Below, piece by piece: positions 44,844 through 54,842 of a stretch of 64,000 nt of DNA; positions within the stretch are counted from its first letter, which is position 1; the number at the start of each line of letters is the position of its first letter. This DNA comes from Pedobacter sp. AJM (GTDB lineage: Bacteria; Bacteroidota; Bacteroidia; Sphingobacteriales; Sphingobacteriaceae), in NCBI RefSeq assembly GCF_002197755.1, contig NZ_NHOT01000014.1, positions 1 to 64,000 of the forward strand, read 5' to 3'. The notes below the pieces were generated by a model. It had not been told where the DNA came from, searched no databases, and was given only the letters and a program-made list of their open reading frames with translations. Made by a program: the position numbers and the translations under genes.

Positions 44844-46922
44844 TTATAAAACTTGTTGATAATCTATCCGCACATGATAGATACTCATCAGCATCGTCTT
44901 GAATATCAATTTGATAGTTTCAATATCTTTTAATGTCAAATCGCAGTTATCCAATTGATTTTGCTCCAATTTGTAATTAATTATCCTTTCAACGATGTCA
45001 TTTATGCTCTGTGCATCCGGATTTTTGAGGCTCCTTGAGGCTGCTTCTACTGAATCTGCCAGCATCAATACACCTGTTTCCTTACTAAAAGGGATTGGTC
45101 CGGGGTAGCGGAAAATGTTTTCATCCACAAATTTTTCAGGAGAATTTTTTAAAAACGACTGATAAAAATAATCTACCCGAGTATTCCCGTGGTGGGTCCG
45201 GATAAAATCGATAATTGCTTCCGGAATTAAGTTTTTCCTTAAAATCTCAATGCCTTTGTGTACATGCTGGATAATAATCTGTGCACTCTGCTCATATGGA
45301 AGTTTATCATGCGGACTAACTGCTGTATTCTGATTTTCGATGAAGTATTGAGGGTTATCAACTTTTCCGATATCATGATATAGCGCCCCCGCCCTGACCA
45401 GCACCGAATTACCACCGATTTTAAATATAGCCGCCTCTGCCAGGTTAGCCACCTGCAAGGAGTGCTGAAAGGTACCAGGAGCTTTAAAGGCCAGCTCACG
45501 AAGTAATTTATTGTTTGTATTGGTGAGCTCAATTAGAGCGACATCAGAAGTAATTCCAAAAATACGCTCAAATAAATAGATGAGCGGATAAGCAAGAAGA
45601 GATAGCAATACACTAAAGATAAAAGGAATAAAATTTGCCCACTCAATTTCGCGGAAAGAACCTTCCCTCAATAATGCAATGCCTACAAATGAAACAAAAT
45701 AAGCCAATAAAATAAATAGCGCAGACACCAGGAACCGTTCCCGCTTAACGAAATTTTTAATACTAAAAATGGCAACCATGCCTGCTGTAACCTGATAAAA
45801 AACAAACTCGAAACTATTAGCCACAAAGAAACCGGCAATTAAAATCACCAGCAAATGAAGATAGAGTGCCAGCCTGGTATCAAAAAGAATCCGGATAATA
45901 ATAGGCACCACACAAAATGGAATATAATACAAACTGGGGATTTCCATTTTAATGGCCCAGGTAAGTGCCAGCAGCATGCCGGTAGTTACAATCAGGATTA
46001 AGGACAGCTGGCGGTTATCGGAGAAGATATCCCTGCGAAACAGAAAAAGAAACGACATCAGGATGGCGAGCATGAAACTCACCAGCACGACCTGCCCCAG
46101 ATATACCAATGCACGGCTGCCAATGGTTTTAGTTTGCGCATCGTAGGTAGCCTTATAAGATTCAAGCTTTTGATAAATTTCTTCATCAATCACATCGTTT
46201 TTAGAAACAATCAGCTCCCCTTTCTGCACCATCCCTTTGGTAGTCGAAATATTATCAACAGTATTTTGCTGAATAATCTGGGTTAAACGCTCATCAAAAA
46301 TGATATTTGGTGTAATATGGTCTTCAGCCAGGTTAGCCACCAGGTCACTCATCACCTGGTTTGGAGACTGAAAGTTATGCTTGAAATAAAGTAAGGCCGT
46401 TTCAACCGTAAACACATCCTGCGTATTTTTTTGTTTAGCTACATTATTTTCCATCAGCGAAAAATCATAGTTTTTGCCATTCGTTTGCTGCTTGGCATTT
46501 AAACTGATGATTCCACGTGTATAAATATTGTTTAGCAGGCGGTAAGATTCTGTTTTAAACCTGATCTTATCTTTTTCATCCAGTTGGGTAGATTTCCATT
46601 TAATATCAAATTCGTTTGTAAAGGCTTCCAAGGCATTCCTGCCAATGGTCTGATCATACTGGTAAACAGGCAAAACATCTTTAAGCGCTTTCTTCTTATC
46701 CGTATTTACCTGAGGATTAGTCTTGAGAATAGCGAAGCTGAACGGAGAAATTAAGTCTTTATTCATCCACACTTTGCCCTTTTCAAACTCATACCTAAAC
46801 CTGGGTTGCTTAGGAAGAAACAGTGTGATAACGAACACTGTAAAAAGCATCATCACATACTTCAGGTTGGATGAATACTTACGATAAAGGATTTTATGTG
46901 AATTTTTCTTGATTTTGGCCAA
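44844..46922 (-). CDS. Seven-transmembrane HD-domain phosphodiesterase (7TMR-HD, PgpH-like)
   Basis: A 692-residue membrane protein. One N-terminal helix (about 22-39), a large extracytoplasmic 7TMR-HDED domain (about 45-260), seven transmembrane helices (about 275-470), and a cytoplasmic HD domain with HSLQVANLAEAA, YHDIGK (metal His-Asp) and KGIEILRK. Family members such as Listeria PgpH hydrolyse cyclic di-AMP, which controls turgor and cell-wall homeostasis; that activity is inferred here. Divergent from the SPFH gene. Length matches the family. Confidence 0.92.
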   Translation of the reverse strand: MAKIKKNSHKILYRKYSSNLKYVMMLFTVFVITLFLPKQPRFRYEFEKGKVWMNKDLISPFSFAILKTNPQVNTDKKKALKDVLPVYQYDQTIGRNALEAFTNEFDIKWKSTQLDEKDKIRFKTESYRLLNNIYTRGIISLNAKQQTNGKNYDFSLMENNVAKQKNTQDVFTVETALLYFKHNFQSPNQVMSDLVANLAEDHITPNIIFDERLTQIIQQNTVDNISTTKGMVQKGELIVSKNDVIDEEIYQKLESYKATYDAQTKTIGSRALVYLGQVVLVSFMLAILMSFLFLFRRDIFSDNRQLSLILIVTTGMLLALTWAIKMEIPSLYYIPFCVVPIIIRILFDTRLALYLHLLVILIAGFFVANSFEFVFYQVTAGMVAIFSIKNFVKRERFLVSALFILLAYFVSFVGIALLREGSFREIEWANFIPFIFSVLLSLLAYPLIYLFERIFGITSDVALIELTNTNNKLLRELAFKAPGTFQHSLQVANLAEAAIFKIGGNSVLVRAGALYHDIGKVDNPQYFIENQNTAVSPHDKLPYEQSAQIIIQHVHKGIEILRKNLIPEAIIDFIRTHHGNTRVDYFYQSFLKNSPEKFVDENIFRYPGPIPFSKETGVLMLADSVEAASRSLKNPDAQSINDIVERIINYKLEQNQLDNCDLTLKDIETIKLIFKTMLMSIYHVRIDYQQVL

Positions 46923-47040
46923 AACGATCTGATTATTGTATTGTCAAAAATAGCATTTTTATCTAATATACTTTTTAATGATTTTGTTTGGTATTACCAG
47001 ATTTTATAATTTACTTTATGATATCAAATTAATATCAATT

Positions 47041-47898
47041 ATGTATCAGGAAAAAATCATTAGCCCGCCATCCGGGTATTTAACATTTGTATTATCTTTA
47101 GTATTATTGGCGGGTGCCATATTCTGCTTTTTTTCTCAGCTCTTCGTCTGGGGCAGCATCATATTAGCCGTTGATCTTTTTCTGGTTTTTCCGGGCTTTC
47201 TGATTATAAATCCTAATCAGTCGATGGTGTTAACCTTATTTGGAAAGTATATTGGCACGGTAAAAGCAGATGGTTTTTTCTGGGTGAATCCACTTACCTC
47301 CAAAAGAAAATTATCGTTAAAAGCAAATAACCTTAACGGCCAGCAATTAAAAGTGAATGATAAGTTGGGTAATCCCATTGAAATTGCTGCCGTGGTAGTG
47401 TGGAAGGTAAATGAAACGGCAAAGGCCGTTTTTGCTGTGGAAAACTACATGCAATATGTAAATATCCAAAGTGAAGCCGCCGTTAGACATCTGGCTAATA
47501 TATTTCCTTATGATCATGCTGAAGGCGAAGAAACAAGCATTACTTTAAAAGATGGCGCGGAGCAGGTAAGTGAAATTTTAGAGAAAGAATTAACCGAGCG
47601 ACTTTCCAGAGCAGGAATTGATGTCTTAGAAGCACGTATTTCTCACCTGGCTTATGCTCCCGAAATTGCCAGCGCTATGCTACAAAGGCAACAGGCTACA
47701 GCGGTAATTGCAGCCCGTAAATTAATTGTAGAAGGTGCTGTGGGAATGGTTGAAATGGCATTGGAAAAGTTATCAGAAAAAGGAATTGTAGAACTTGATG
47801 AAGAACGTAAAGCCGCAATGGTGAGTAATTTATTGGTGGTGCTTTGCGGCGACAGGCATGTACAACCTGTAGTTAATACAGGAACACTTTATAATTAA
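47041..47898 (+). CDS. SPFH (stomatin/prohibitin) domain membrane protein
   Basis: A ~285-residue protein. Two hydrophobic segments near the N-terminus (about 12-34 and 37-52) anchor it; the SPFH domain spans about 60-235 (LIINPNQSMVLTLFGKYIGT, WKVNETAKAVFAVENY, LEARISHLAYAPEIASAML), followed by a helical tail with AAMVSNLLVVLC. Such proteins build membrane microdomains and scaffold proteases or channels. The frame opens at an ATG at 46978, but MYQEKIISPPSGYL at 47041 is the family-like start. Probably co-expressed with the small ribbon-helix-helix gene downstream. Confidence 0.88.
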   Translation: MYQEKIISPPSGYLTFVLSLVLLAGAIFCFFSQLFVWGSIILAVDLFLVFPGFLIINPNQSMVLTLFGKYIGTVKADGFFWVNPLTSKRKLSLKANNLNGQQLKVNDKLGNPIEIAAVVVWKVNETAKAVFAVENYMQYVNIQSEAAVRHLANIFPYDHAEGEETSITLKDGAEQVSEILEKELTERLSRAGIDVLEARISHLAYAPEIASAMLQRQQATAVIAARKLIVEGAVGMVEMALEKLSEKGIVELDEERKAAMVSNLLVVLCGDRHVQPVVNTGTLYN

Positions 47899-48089
47899 TA
47901 TGGAATTAGAGGAAAAGCAATCAGCATGGCGTCGCCTACCAGTATTTGCCTTTACAGTTTAAATATAAAATGCAAAGCTGGATTAACATAGAAAAAGCAT
48001 ACCTCCCAAACTATGATGCTGTTTCTGAATATGGAGGAGTTACTCATCAATATAAAAACAAGATATAAGGTAAAAGCAATACAATAGAT

Positions 48090-48257
48090 ATGGCGGAGAA
48101 AGATAAAAAAGCTTTTGTGTTGAGGATTAGTCCAGCTTTATTGAAAGAGGTAGAAATATGGGCTGCAGATGAATTCAGAAGCACTAACGGACAGATTGAA
48201 TTTCTGCTGAATCAGGCAATAAAATCAAGAAAAAAAGGAAAAGCGAAAGAGGAATAA
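48090..48257 (+). CDS. Small Arc-like (ribbon-helix-helix) protein
   Basis: 55 residues: MAEKDKKAFVLRISPALLKE is a beta strand and first helix, EIWAADEFRSTNGQIEFLLN the second helix, then a basic tail KSRKKGKAK. This is the Arc/MetJ fold in minimal form. In Bacteroidota such a gene commonly follows an SPFH gene. It may be a DNA-binding regulator or an SPFH-associated factor. Two tiny frames (47900-47962 and 47971-48069) lie between it and the SPFH gene; neither is convincing. Confidence 0.7.
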   Translation: MAEKDKKAFVLRISPALLKEVEIWAADEFRSTNGQIEFLLNQAIKSRKKGKAKEE

Positions 48258-48404
48258 AATAAGCTTATGATTCTTTATAAAACTATTTTCACGCCCATTG
48301 TTTTAGTCTTAGATTTAAGTTAAAAATGACGCCTGATTCATTTTCTGCTATCAAAAATGTATAACTTAGCGGTCTAACCAAAAAGTTCATAAAAATTTTA
48401 ATTC

Positions 48405-49580
48405 ATGAAAGAAGTCGTAATCGTATCAGCGGTAAGAACACCAATTGGCAGTTTTGGAGGCGCATTATCTTCATTTTCGGCCACTCAGCTGGGTGGTTTC
48501 GCCATCAAAGCTGCAATAGAAAAAGCAGGTTTGACACCAGAACACATTCAGGAAGTTTATATGGGCAATGTGTTGTCGGCAAATTTAGGACAGGCACCCG
48601 CTACACAAGCCGCAAAACTTGCAGGCTTACCAGATATACCTGCTACCACCATCAATAAAGTTTGTGCTTCAGGCACCAAAGCCATTATGCTGGCGGCACA
48701 AAGCATTGCCAACGGTGATCAGGATATTATTATTGCCGGCGGTATGGAAAGCATGAGCAATGTACCTTATTACCTGGATAAAGCCAGAAATGGTTACCGG
48801 CTGGGGCATGGTCAAATTACCGATGGATTGGTGAAAGACGGGCTATGGGATGTTTATAATGATTACCATATGGGTTCAGCAGCTGAGCTTTGTGCCACCG
48901 ATTGTCATATCAGCCGCGAAGATCAGGACAATTTCGCCATTGCATCTTATAAAAGAGCACAGCAGGCACAAACCACCGGAAAGTTTGCTGCTGAAATTAT
49001 AGCCATAGAAGTAAAAGATAGAAAAGGTGAAATCACAATCGTGGATACAGATGAGGAACCAACTGCGGTTAAATTTGATAAAATTCCTTCACTGAAGCCC
49101 GTATTTAAAAAAGATGGAACCGTAACTGCGGCCAATGCTTCTACTTTGAATGATGGTGCAGCAGCAATAGTTTTAATGAGCGCAGATAAGGCAAAAGAAC
49201 TGGGCATCAAACCATTGGCTAAAATATTAGGTTATGCAGATGCGCAACAAGCCCCTGAATGGTTTACAACTGCTCCTTCAAAGGCCATTCCTTTGGCCTT
49301 GCAAAAAGCCAATATCGATATAAAAGACGTTGACTATTTTGAAATTAACGAAGCATTTTCTGTGGTTTCTATTGCCAATAACCAGAAACTGAGTTTAAAT
49401 GAAAACCGGGTGAATGTAAATGGTGGCGCTGTTTCCCTGGGCCATCCGCTTGGTGCATCTGGTGCCAGAATAGTAGTGACCCTACTATCTGTTCTCGAAC
49501 AAAATAATGGGAAAATTGGTGTAGCCGGAATCTGTAACGGTGGCGGCGGTGCCAGTGCGTTGGTGATTGAGAAAATTTAA
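48405..49580 (+). CDS. Acetyl-CoA C-acetyltransferase (thiolase)
   Basis: A 391-residue thiolase of normal length. Catalytic Cys about residue 88 in NKVCASGTKA, His about 348 in GHPLGASGARI, and the second Cys about 378 in GICNGGGGASA. N-terminal VIVSAVRTPIGSFGG is typical. It condenses two acetyl-CoA or cleaves 3-ketoacyl-CoA in the cytoplasm. The biosynthetic versus degradative role cannot be told from sequence; the enoyl-CoA hydratase-like gene at 3.4 kb is too distant to imply a joint pathway. Confidence 0.94.
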   Translation: MKEVVIVSAVRTPIGSFGGALSSFSATQLGGFAIKAAIEKAGLTPEHIQEVYMGNVLSANLGQAPATQAAKLAGLPDIPATTINKVCASGTKAIMLAAQSIANGDQDIIIAGGMESMSNVPYYLDKARNGYRLGHGQITDGLVKDGLWDVYNDYHMGSAAELCATDCHISREDQDNFAIASYKRAQQAQTTGKFAAEIIAIEVKDRKGEITIVDTDEEPTAVKFDKIPSLKPVFKKDGTVTAANASTLNDGAAAIVLMSADKAKELGIKPLAKILGYADAQQAPEWFTTAPSKAIPLALQKANIDIKDVDYFEINEAFSVVSIANNQKLSLNENRVNVNGGAVSLGHPLGASGARIVVTLLSVLEQNNGKIGVAGICNGGGGASALVIEKI

Positions 49581-49583
49581 TAC

Positions 49584-50477
49584 ATGAAGCTTAAATACTG
49601 CGGCATATTGATTATTGCTTTGCTCGCTTTGCGTACCCAGGCGCAGCAAAGCAATAAAAAAATGGATGTTTTTCAGGATTCCCTGATCCGGATCGCAACG
49701 TCTACTATTGCCGCTGAAACCGATGTTAAAAAAACAACCAGCAATAGCATTTTTATCAAAACACTGGTAGAAGCCCTGAAAATGCAAAATTCTTTTACTT
49801 ACCCTTTTGATTCTTTAAAAAACGTTTCAGTAATTCCATCGCCCGACAGGTCTTTCCGGATCTTGAGCTGGTATGTTCAGCAGGAAAATGGCACCTACCG
49901 TTATTTCGGAACCATCCAGATGAATACTGGCGGCGGTCCCTTAAAGCTCTATCCGTTAATTGATCAAACGGACAACATTACAGATGCAAATGCGGTAACC
50001 AATCATCAAAAATGGTTTGGAGCGCGTTATTATGAGATTGTTCCGGTAACCAGCGGAAACCGCAAGCCTTATTACGTGTTGCTCGGTTGGAAAGGAAATA
50101 CTTCAAGTTCCACTAAAAAGGTGATCGAGATCCTTTCCTTTGATCAGGAGCAGGTCATTTTCGGCGCACCGGTTTTCGATGGAAAAGACCTTCAGCATAA
50201 AAACCGGGTAATCTTTGAATATACCAAATCAAATGCAATGACGCTTAAAGTGGATCAAAAAGCCGGCATGATCGTTTTTGACCACCTTGCTCCGGTAGAC
50301 GCTGAAATGGAAGGCAGATATGAATTTTATGCATCAGATGGCACCTTCGATGGCTTCAAAATTATTGGCGGAAAACTTAAATTACAGGAAGGACTGGAAC
50401 TCAATAACGATCCTCACACCATGGATGAGCAATATGCTGATCCAAAGAAAAATGTTAAACCCATCAGAAAGTTTTAA
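49584..50477 (+). CDS. Secreted protein of unknown function
   Basis: A 297-residue protein with a signal peptide (MKLKYCGILIIALLALRTQA, cut before QQS). The mature part is beta-rich with DRSFRILSWYVQQENGTYRY and HQKWFGARYYEIVPV, ending in a basic VKPIRKF. Conserved in this bacterial family by my recollection, but without a known role. It starts 3 bases after the thiolase stop, so expression is coupled although functions look unrelated. Confidence 0.8.
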   Translation: MKLKYCGILIIALLALRTQAQQSNKKMDVFQDSLIRIATSTIAAETDVKKTTSNSIFIKTLVEALKMQNSFTYPFDSLKNVSVIPSPDRSFRILSWYVQQENGTYRYFGTIQMNTGGGPLKLYPLIDQTDNITDANAVTNHQKWFGARYYEIVPVTSGNRKPYYVLLGWKGNTSSSTKKVIEILSFDQEQVIFGAPVFDGKDLQHKNRVIFEYTKSNAMTLKVDQKAGMIVFDHLAPVDAEMEGRYEFYASDGTFDGFKIIGGKLKLQEGLELNNDPHTMDEQYADPKKNVKPIRKF

Positions 50478-50621
50478 TTTCCATTATCTTAACCTGTTCA
50501 TTACCATTCCGGTAACTTAAAAATTTGTGAGTTTGCCCTCCGCTGACTATATTGCGCCTTGCAAATAAGCTAAAACAACACACAAATTCTGAATTCTTCA
50601 ACTAAAACCAATAAATGTTTT

Positions 50622-52385
50622 ATGCAAACATCCATTGAAACCAAAGACGACTTCTTTAGCAGTAAGGTACTGGGTCATCCGTCAGGTTTATTCGTACTTT
50701 TCTTTACCGAAATGTGGGAAAGATTTTCGTATTATGGGATGCGGGCTTTGCTCGTTTTATTTCTAACCTCATCTATATTAGGTCAAAATCCGGGTTGGGG
50801 CTGGCCCCGTGAACACGCCCTGGCTATTTATGGTTCTTATACTTCACTTGCATACCTTACCCCTATTTTAGGAGGTTATATTGCCGACAGATTTTTAGGT
50901 TATCGCTGGGCAGTTATCATCGGAGCTTTTTTAATGACATTGGGCCATCTATCGATGGCTTTTGAGTTTAATCCAATTTTTATGTACCTGGGCCTATGCC
51001 TATTAGTGTTAGGTAACGGATTTTTTAAACCCAATATGACATCCATCCTATCTCATATGTACAAAAAACATCCTGAGAAAAAAGATGGCGCTTATACTAT
51101 TTTCTATATGGGCGTAAATTGTGGTTCGTTTTTAGGAATGTTGTTGTGTGGTTATATCGGTGAGAAAATAGGCTGGAGTTATGGCTTTGGTCTTGCGGGA
51201 ATCTTCATGTTTGTGGGTATGTTACAGTTTTATTTCACTAAAAATATTTTTGGCTCTATTGGTTTAAAGCCACTTAAAGACGAAGATAAAGTGGATGAAG
51301 AAGAGCATCCGGCTGAAGCCAAACGGAATCCATTCTCCATTTTTGATATTGTGCTGATTGTATTTATTGCTGTTATCGGCCTGGTCTGGATCATTAATGA
51401 TCCTTATGCTAAAGTTTCAGGCCATACTGTTTTTAATTTTTCTGTAGGTAACCTGACAGGAGATAACTTCGCGATTATTGTAGCGCTAAGCTTATTTATT
51501 TTTGTTTTGATTAAAAGAATCGTACAATATACGCCACAGCTTAGAGATAAAATGATTGTGGTTATTGTACTTGCCTTCGTAGCCATTTTCTTCTGGGCTT
51601 CATTTGAACAGGCCGGTGGCTCCATGACCATCTTTGCTAAAGATTACACTGCCAGAATACTGGAAGGCAATTCAAAAATCATTTTTAACGTTGCCAATAC
51701 TTTAATTACCATTATTCCGCTCACTATCATTTCATATGTACTGTTTCAGTTATTCAGGCAAACATTTTCCAGGTTTGCATTGGGTAATATCATTCTGGCA
51801 ATTGGTTTTGCTATAATCTGGTGCATGGTTATTTATATGCTCAAAAACCAGTTCAGTGCAGAAAAAACGGAGGTTCCGGCAACCTGGTTTGGTATTTTGA
51901 ATTCTCTGTTTATCATTTCATGCGCACCAATTGTATCTAAACTTTGGGAAAGCAAATATAGTCCAACGGCAACCGTTAAAAACGGCATCGGGATGATCTT
52001 ACTAGGGATTGGTTTTGCAGCACTGGCATACGGCTCAAGCTCCATCCCGGCAGGTGCTAAAGTGGCATCAGTAAGTATGATCTGGCTTATTTTAGCTTAT
52101 TTTTTCCATACCATGGCAGAATTATTCATCTCTCCTATTGGCTTGTCCTATCTGAGTAAACTGGTTCCTGGCCGTATGATTGGAATCATGTTCGGCATCT
52201 GGTATTTAGCACTTGCCATCGGAAATAAAATTGCAGGTACCATGGGTGGTATGATTGATAAAATTACCGCGCAATATTCCATGTCTACCTTTTTCCTGAT
52301 CTTTACCCTTATTCCTGTAGGTTTGGGTATTTTCATCATGTTACTCACACCAATAATTAAGAAACTAATGCACGGGGTTAAATAA
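50622..52385 (+). CDS. Proton-dependent oligopeptide transporter (POT/PTR family), copy 1
   Basis: A 587-residue major-facilitator protein with about 14 helices. The POT signature is present: EMWERFSYYGMRALLVLF near residue 30 with the ExxERFxYY proton-coupling motif, and FKPNMTSILSHMY (about 130) as second signature. It imports di- and tripeptides with protons. Length is on the long side because of an insert with an acidic loop (KDEDKVDEEEH, about 222-232). Copy 2 follows after 1 base. Confidence 0.93.
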   Translation: MQTSIETKDDFFSSKVLGHPSGLFVLFFTEMWERFSYYGMRALLVLFLTSSILGQNPGWGWPREHALAIYGSYTSLAYLTPILGGYIADRFLGYRWAVIIGAFLMTLGHLSMAFEFNPIFMYLGLCLLVLGNGFFKPNMTSILSHMYKKHPEKKDGAYTIFYMGVNCGSFLGMLLCGYIGEKIGWSYGFGLAGIFMFVGMLQFYFTKNIFGSIGLKPLKDEDKVDEEEHPAEAKRNPFSIFDIVLIVFIAVIGLVWIINDPYAKVSGHTVFNFSVGNLTGDNFAIIVALSLFIFVLIKRIVQYTPQLRDKMIVVIVLAFVAIFFWASFEQAGGSMTIFAKDYTARILEGNSKIIFNVANTLITIIPLTIISYVLFQLFRQTFSRFALGNIILAIGFAIIWCMVIYMLKNQFSAEKTEVPATWFGILNSLFIISCAPIVSKLWESKYSPTATVKNGIGMILLGIGFAALAYGSSSIPAGAKVASVSMIWLILAYFFHTMAELFISPIGLSYLSKLVPGRMIGIMFGIWYLALAIGNKIAGTMGGMIDKITAQYSMSTFFLIFTLIPVGLGIFIMLLTPIIKKLMHGVK

Positions 52386-52386
52386 A

Positions 52387-53889
52387 ATGCAGATCATTAC
52401 TGAAAAAACACCTTCTATTGAAACTTTAGAAGCGATTCAAAATTTTGAAGGTAAATACCCGAAACAACTCTGGTATTTATCATTGGTAGAGATGTGGGAA
52501 CGTTTCTGTTTCTACGGCATGCGTGGGGTACTCGCCTTTTTTATGGTGGATCAACTGGGTTTAAGTGATCAGAAATCCAACCTGCAGTACGGTGCCATCC
52601 AAGCATTTGTTTATGCCTTTACCTTTATTGGTGGAATTTTTGCCGATAAAGTTCTGGGCTTTAGAAAATCTCTTTTCTGGGGTGGCTCATTGATGATCAT
52701 CGGAAACCTGATTCTCGCTTTTTCGCCCCACGATTTGTTTTATGTAGGTATTACGTTATCCATCATTGGCACAGGTTTTTTTAAACCTAATATCTCTTCT
52801 ATGGTGGGTGAACTTTACCATGAAAAAGATAACCGGAGAGATGCGGGCTACGGACTTTTTTATGCAGGTATAAATGTTGGAGGCTTATTGGGTGGAGCCA
52901 TGTGTATTTACCTGGGTAAATATGTTTCCTGGCATTTATGTTTCCTTTCTGCAGCCCTGGTTATGGCATTTGGCTTAGGTACTTTCATCTTCACCAAAAA
53001 ATACCTAGGTCCGATTGGTAATTCGCCACTGCTGCATTTACAAAAAGCGAAAAGAACCATTTATGAAATAGTTGTCTATGCAGGCTCACTTTTATGTATT
53101 CCGTTGATCTTTATCATGGTCAGAAATACTGCCTATACTGATTATTTTATGTACACGCTTGGTATAGTCGCGCTGATCTACTTTTTCTACGAAATGTTCA
53201 GTATCAGAGAAGTTAAAGCACGTTATAAATTACTGGCGGCTTTTATATTTATTCTTTGCTATTTTATCTTTATGGCCATTTCAGAACAGAGTGGCGGATC
53301 ACTTTCTTTATTTGCCAAAGACAATTTAGATCATAGCCTTTTATTCTTTTCTATTGATCCGAATGTAGTAAATAATAGTGTCAACTCATTTTTTGTGATT
53401 GTATTTAGTCCCCTGGTAGGTTTACTATGGATTGGCATGTATAAACGCAAAATAGAACCCAATACTGTAGTGAAATTTGGATTAGGCTTTGTGTTATTGG
53501 CAGTGAGTTTCTACGTTTTTTATGCCACCAGGTTTTTCGCCAATGAACAAGGCATCAGTTCTTTAAATATTTTCACTCTGGGTTACTTACTGCTTACGCT
53601 GGGCGAATTATGTATCGGTCCAATCGGGATGTCTATTATCACGAAACTATCTCCTAAAAGAATGTTTGGCATGATGATGGGCATGTGGTTCCTGTTCAGT
53701 GCTTTTGGACAGCTTGCTGCCGGAAAGTTGGGCGCGGAAATGTCGAGCATTGAAAATGCATCCTTAATGACAAAACTTATTTCATATACGGAAGGTTATA
53801 AATCACTTGCCCTCTATTCATTAATAGCCGGTATATTTTTAATTGTATTCTCACAGCTGATTAAAAAACTGATGCAAGAGGTCAGATAA
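52387..53889 (+). CDS. Proton-dependent oligopeptide transporter (POT/PTR family), copy 2
   Basis: A 500-residue POT transporter with EMWERFCFYGMRGVLAFFMV near residue 35 and GFFKPNISSMVGELY (about 130). ExxERF is intact, but the following YY is FY. It is only partly similar to copy 1, and starts 1 base after it, so the two are an operon; different peptide preference is plausible. A terminator follows. Confidence 0.93.
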   Translation: MQIITEKTPSIETLEAIQNFEGKYPKQLWYLSLVEMWERFCFYGMRGVLAFFMVDQLGLSDQKSNLQYGAIQAFVYAFTFIGGIFADKVLGFRKSLFWGGSLMIIGNLILAFSPHDLFYVGITLSIIGTGFFKPNISSMVGELYHEKDNRRDAGYGLFYAGINVGGLLGGAMCIYLGKYVSWHLCFLSAALVMAFGLGTFIFTKKYLGPIGNSPLLHLQKAKRTIYEIVVYAGSLLCIPLIFIMVRNTAYTDYFMYTLGIVALIYFFYEMFSIREVKARYKLLAAFIFILCYFIFMAISEQSGGSLSLFAKDNLDHSLLFFSIDPNVVNNSVNSFFVIVFSPLVGLLWIGMYKRKIEPNTVVKFGLGFVLLAVSFYVFYATRFFANEQGISSLNIFTLGYLLLTLGELCIGPIGMSIITKLSPKRMFGMMMGMWFLFSAFGQLAAGKLGAEMSSIENASLMTKLISYTEGYKSLALYSLIAGIFLIVFSQLIKKLMQEVR

Positions 53890-53909
53890 AAGATTTTCAA
53901 CAGATTTTA

Positions 53910-53942
53910 AACCGTATCAGCACTGTTGATACGGTTTTTTTA
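53910..53942 (+). terminator. Terminator after the two POT genes
   Basis: AACCGTATCA (53910-53919) pairs with TGATACGGTT (53927-53936), followed by a T run. Confidence 0.9.
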
Positions 53943-53997
53943 ATTTATAATATTTACTTTCGCCCTCAGAAGTTAAAATCAGTTTTTTTAGCTTAAC

Positions 53998-54759
53998 ATG
54001 CAATTCACATCAATCAGAACAAACGTGTCAGACAGTTTAGTAATCATTCCGACCTATAATGAAAAGGAGAATATTGAAAGGATCATCCGGAAAGTATTTT
54101 CATTGAGTCAACCTTTTCATGTTTTGATTATTGATGATGGATCTCCTGATGGCACTGCAGATATTGTAAAAGCACTGCAGGTAGAATATGAAGGCCATTT
54201 ATTTATCGCAGAGCGTGCCGGCAAGCAAGGTTTAGGTACGGCATACATTTATGGTTTCAACTGGGCATTGCAAAAAGATTATCAGTTTATTTTTGAAATG
54301 GATGCTGATTTTTCTCATAACCCTGATGATTTGGCCCGACTGCGGAATGCCTGCGTAAATGGTGCAGATGTAGCCATCGGATCGAGATATGTTAAAGGGG
54401 TAAACGTGGTAAACTGGCCGATGGGCCGGGTATTGATGTCGTATTTTGCTTCCATGTATGTGCGCTTTATTACCAGGATTAACATCCAGGATGCCACTGC
54501 AGGTTTTAAATGTTACCGTAGATTGGTGCTGGAAACGATTCCTTTGGATAAAATCCGATTTGTAGGTTATGCCTTTCAAATTGAAATGAAATTTACAGCC
54601 ATTAAATTTGGATTTAACGTAGTTGAAGTACCCATTATTTTTACAGATAGAACGGAAGGCACATCAAAAATGAGCACCCGTATTTTCCGTGAAGCTTTTC
54701 TTGGTGTAATACAAATGAAAGTAAACAGCTGGTTTAGGGATTATAAAAGAAAAGGTTAG
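53998..54759 (+). CDS. Polyprenol monophosphomannose synthase-like glycosyltransferase (GT2)
   Basis: A 253-residue GT2 enzyme without C-terminal membrane helices. VIIPTYNEKENIERII (about 15-30) binds nucleotide, IDDGSPDGT and EMDADFSHNP (DxD-like, metal) follow, then GSRYVKGVNVVNWP, ATAGFKCYRR and FQIEMKF. This matches the soluble DPM1 type that transfers mannose from GDP-mannose to polyprenyl phosphate at the cytoplasmic membrane. The sugar is inferred from family. Confidence 0.9.
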   Translation: MQFTSIRTNVSDSLVIIPTYNEKENIERIIRKVFSLSQPFHVLIIDDGSPDGTADIVKALQVEYEGHLFIAERAGKQGLGTAYIYGFNWALQKDYQFIFEMDADFSHNPDDLARLRNACVNGADVAIGSRYVKGVNVVNWPMGRVLMSYFASMYVRFITRINIQDATAGFKCYRRLVLETIPLDKIRFVGYAFQIEMKFTAIKFGFNVVEVPIIFTDRTEGTSKMSTRIFREAFLGVIQMKVNSWFRDYKRKG

Positions 54760-54842
54760 GTTAGAGAAGAAATTAGTAGTGGTAGAGGCTTAGTTAACCA
54801 TCCGACTTAGGAACTATAGACTGACGACTCATGACTATCAAC

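Noticed and set aside
44381..44902. Two plus-strand frames (one beginning MAGFEPTTSCSQ)
   Set aside because: They are antisense to the tRNA-Pro, tRNA-Pro and tRNA-Ser genes; such frames arise from tRNA sequence and are well-known false genes.
46978..47040. Upstream ATG of the SPFH gene
   Set aside because: The extra 21 residues do not look like the family's N-terminus; ATG at 47041 preferred.
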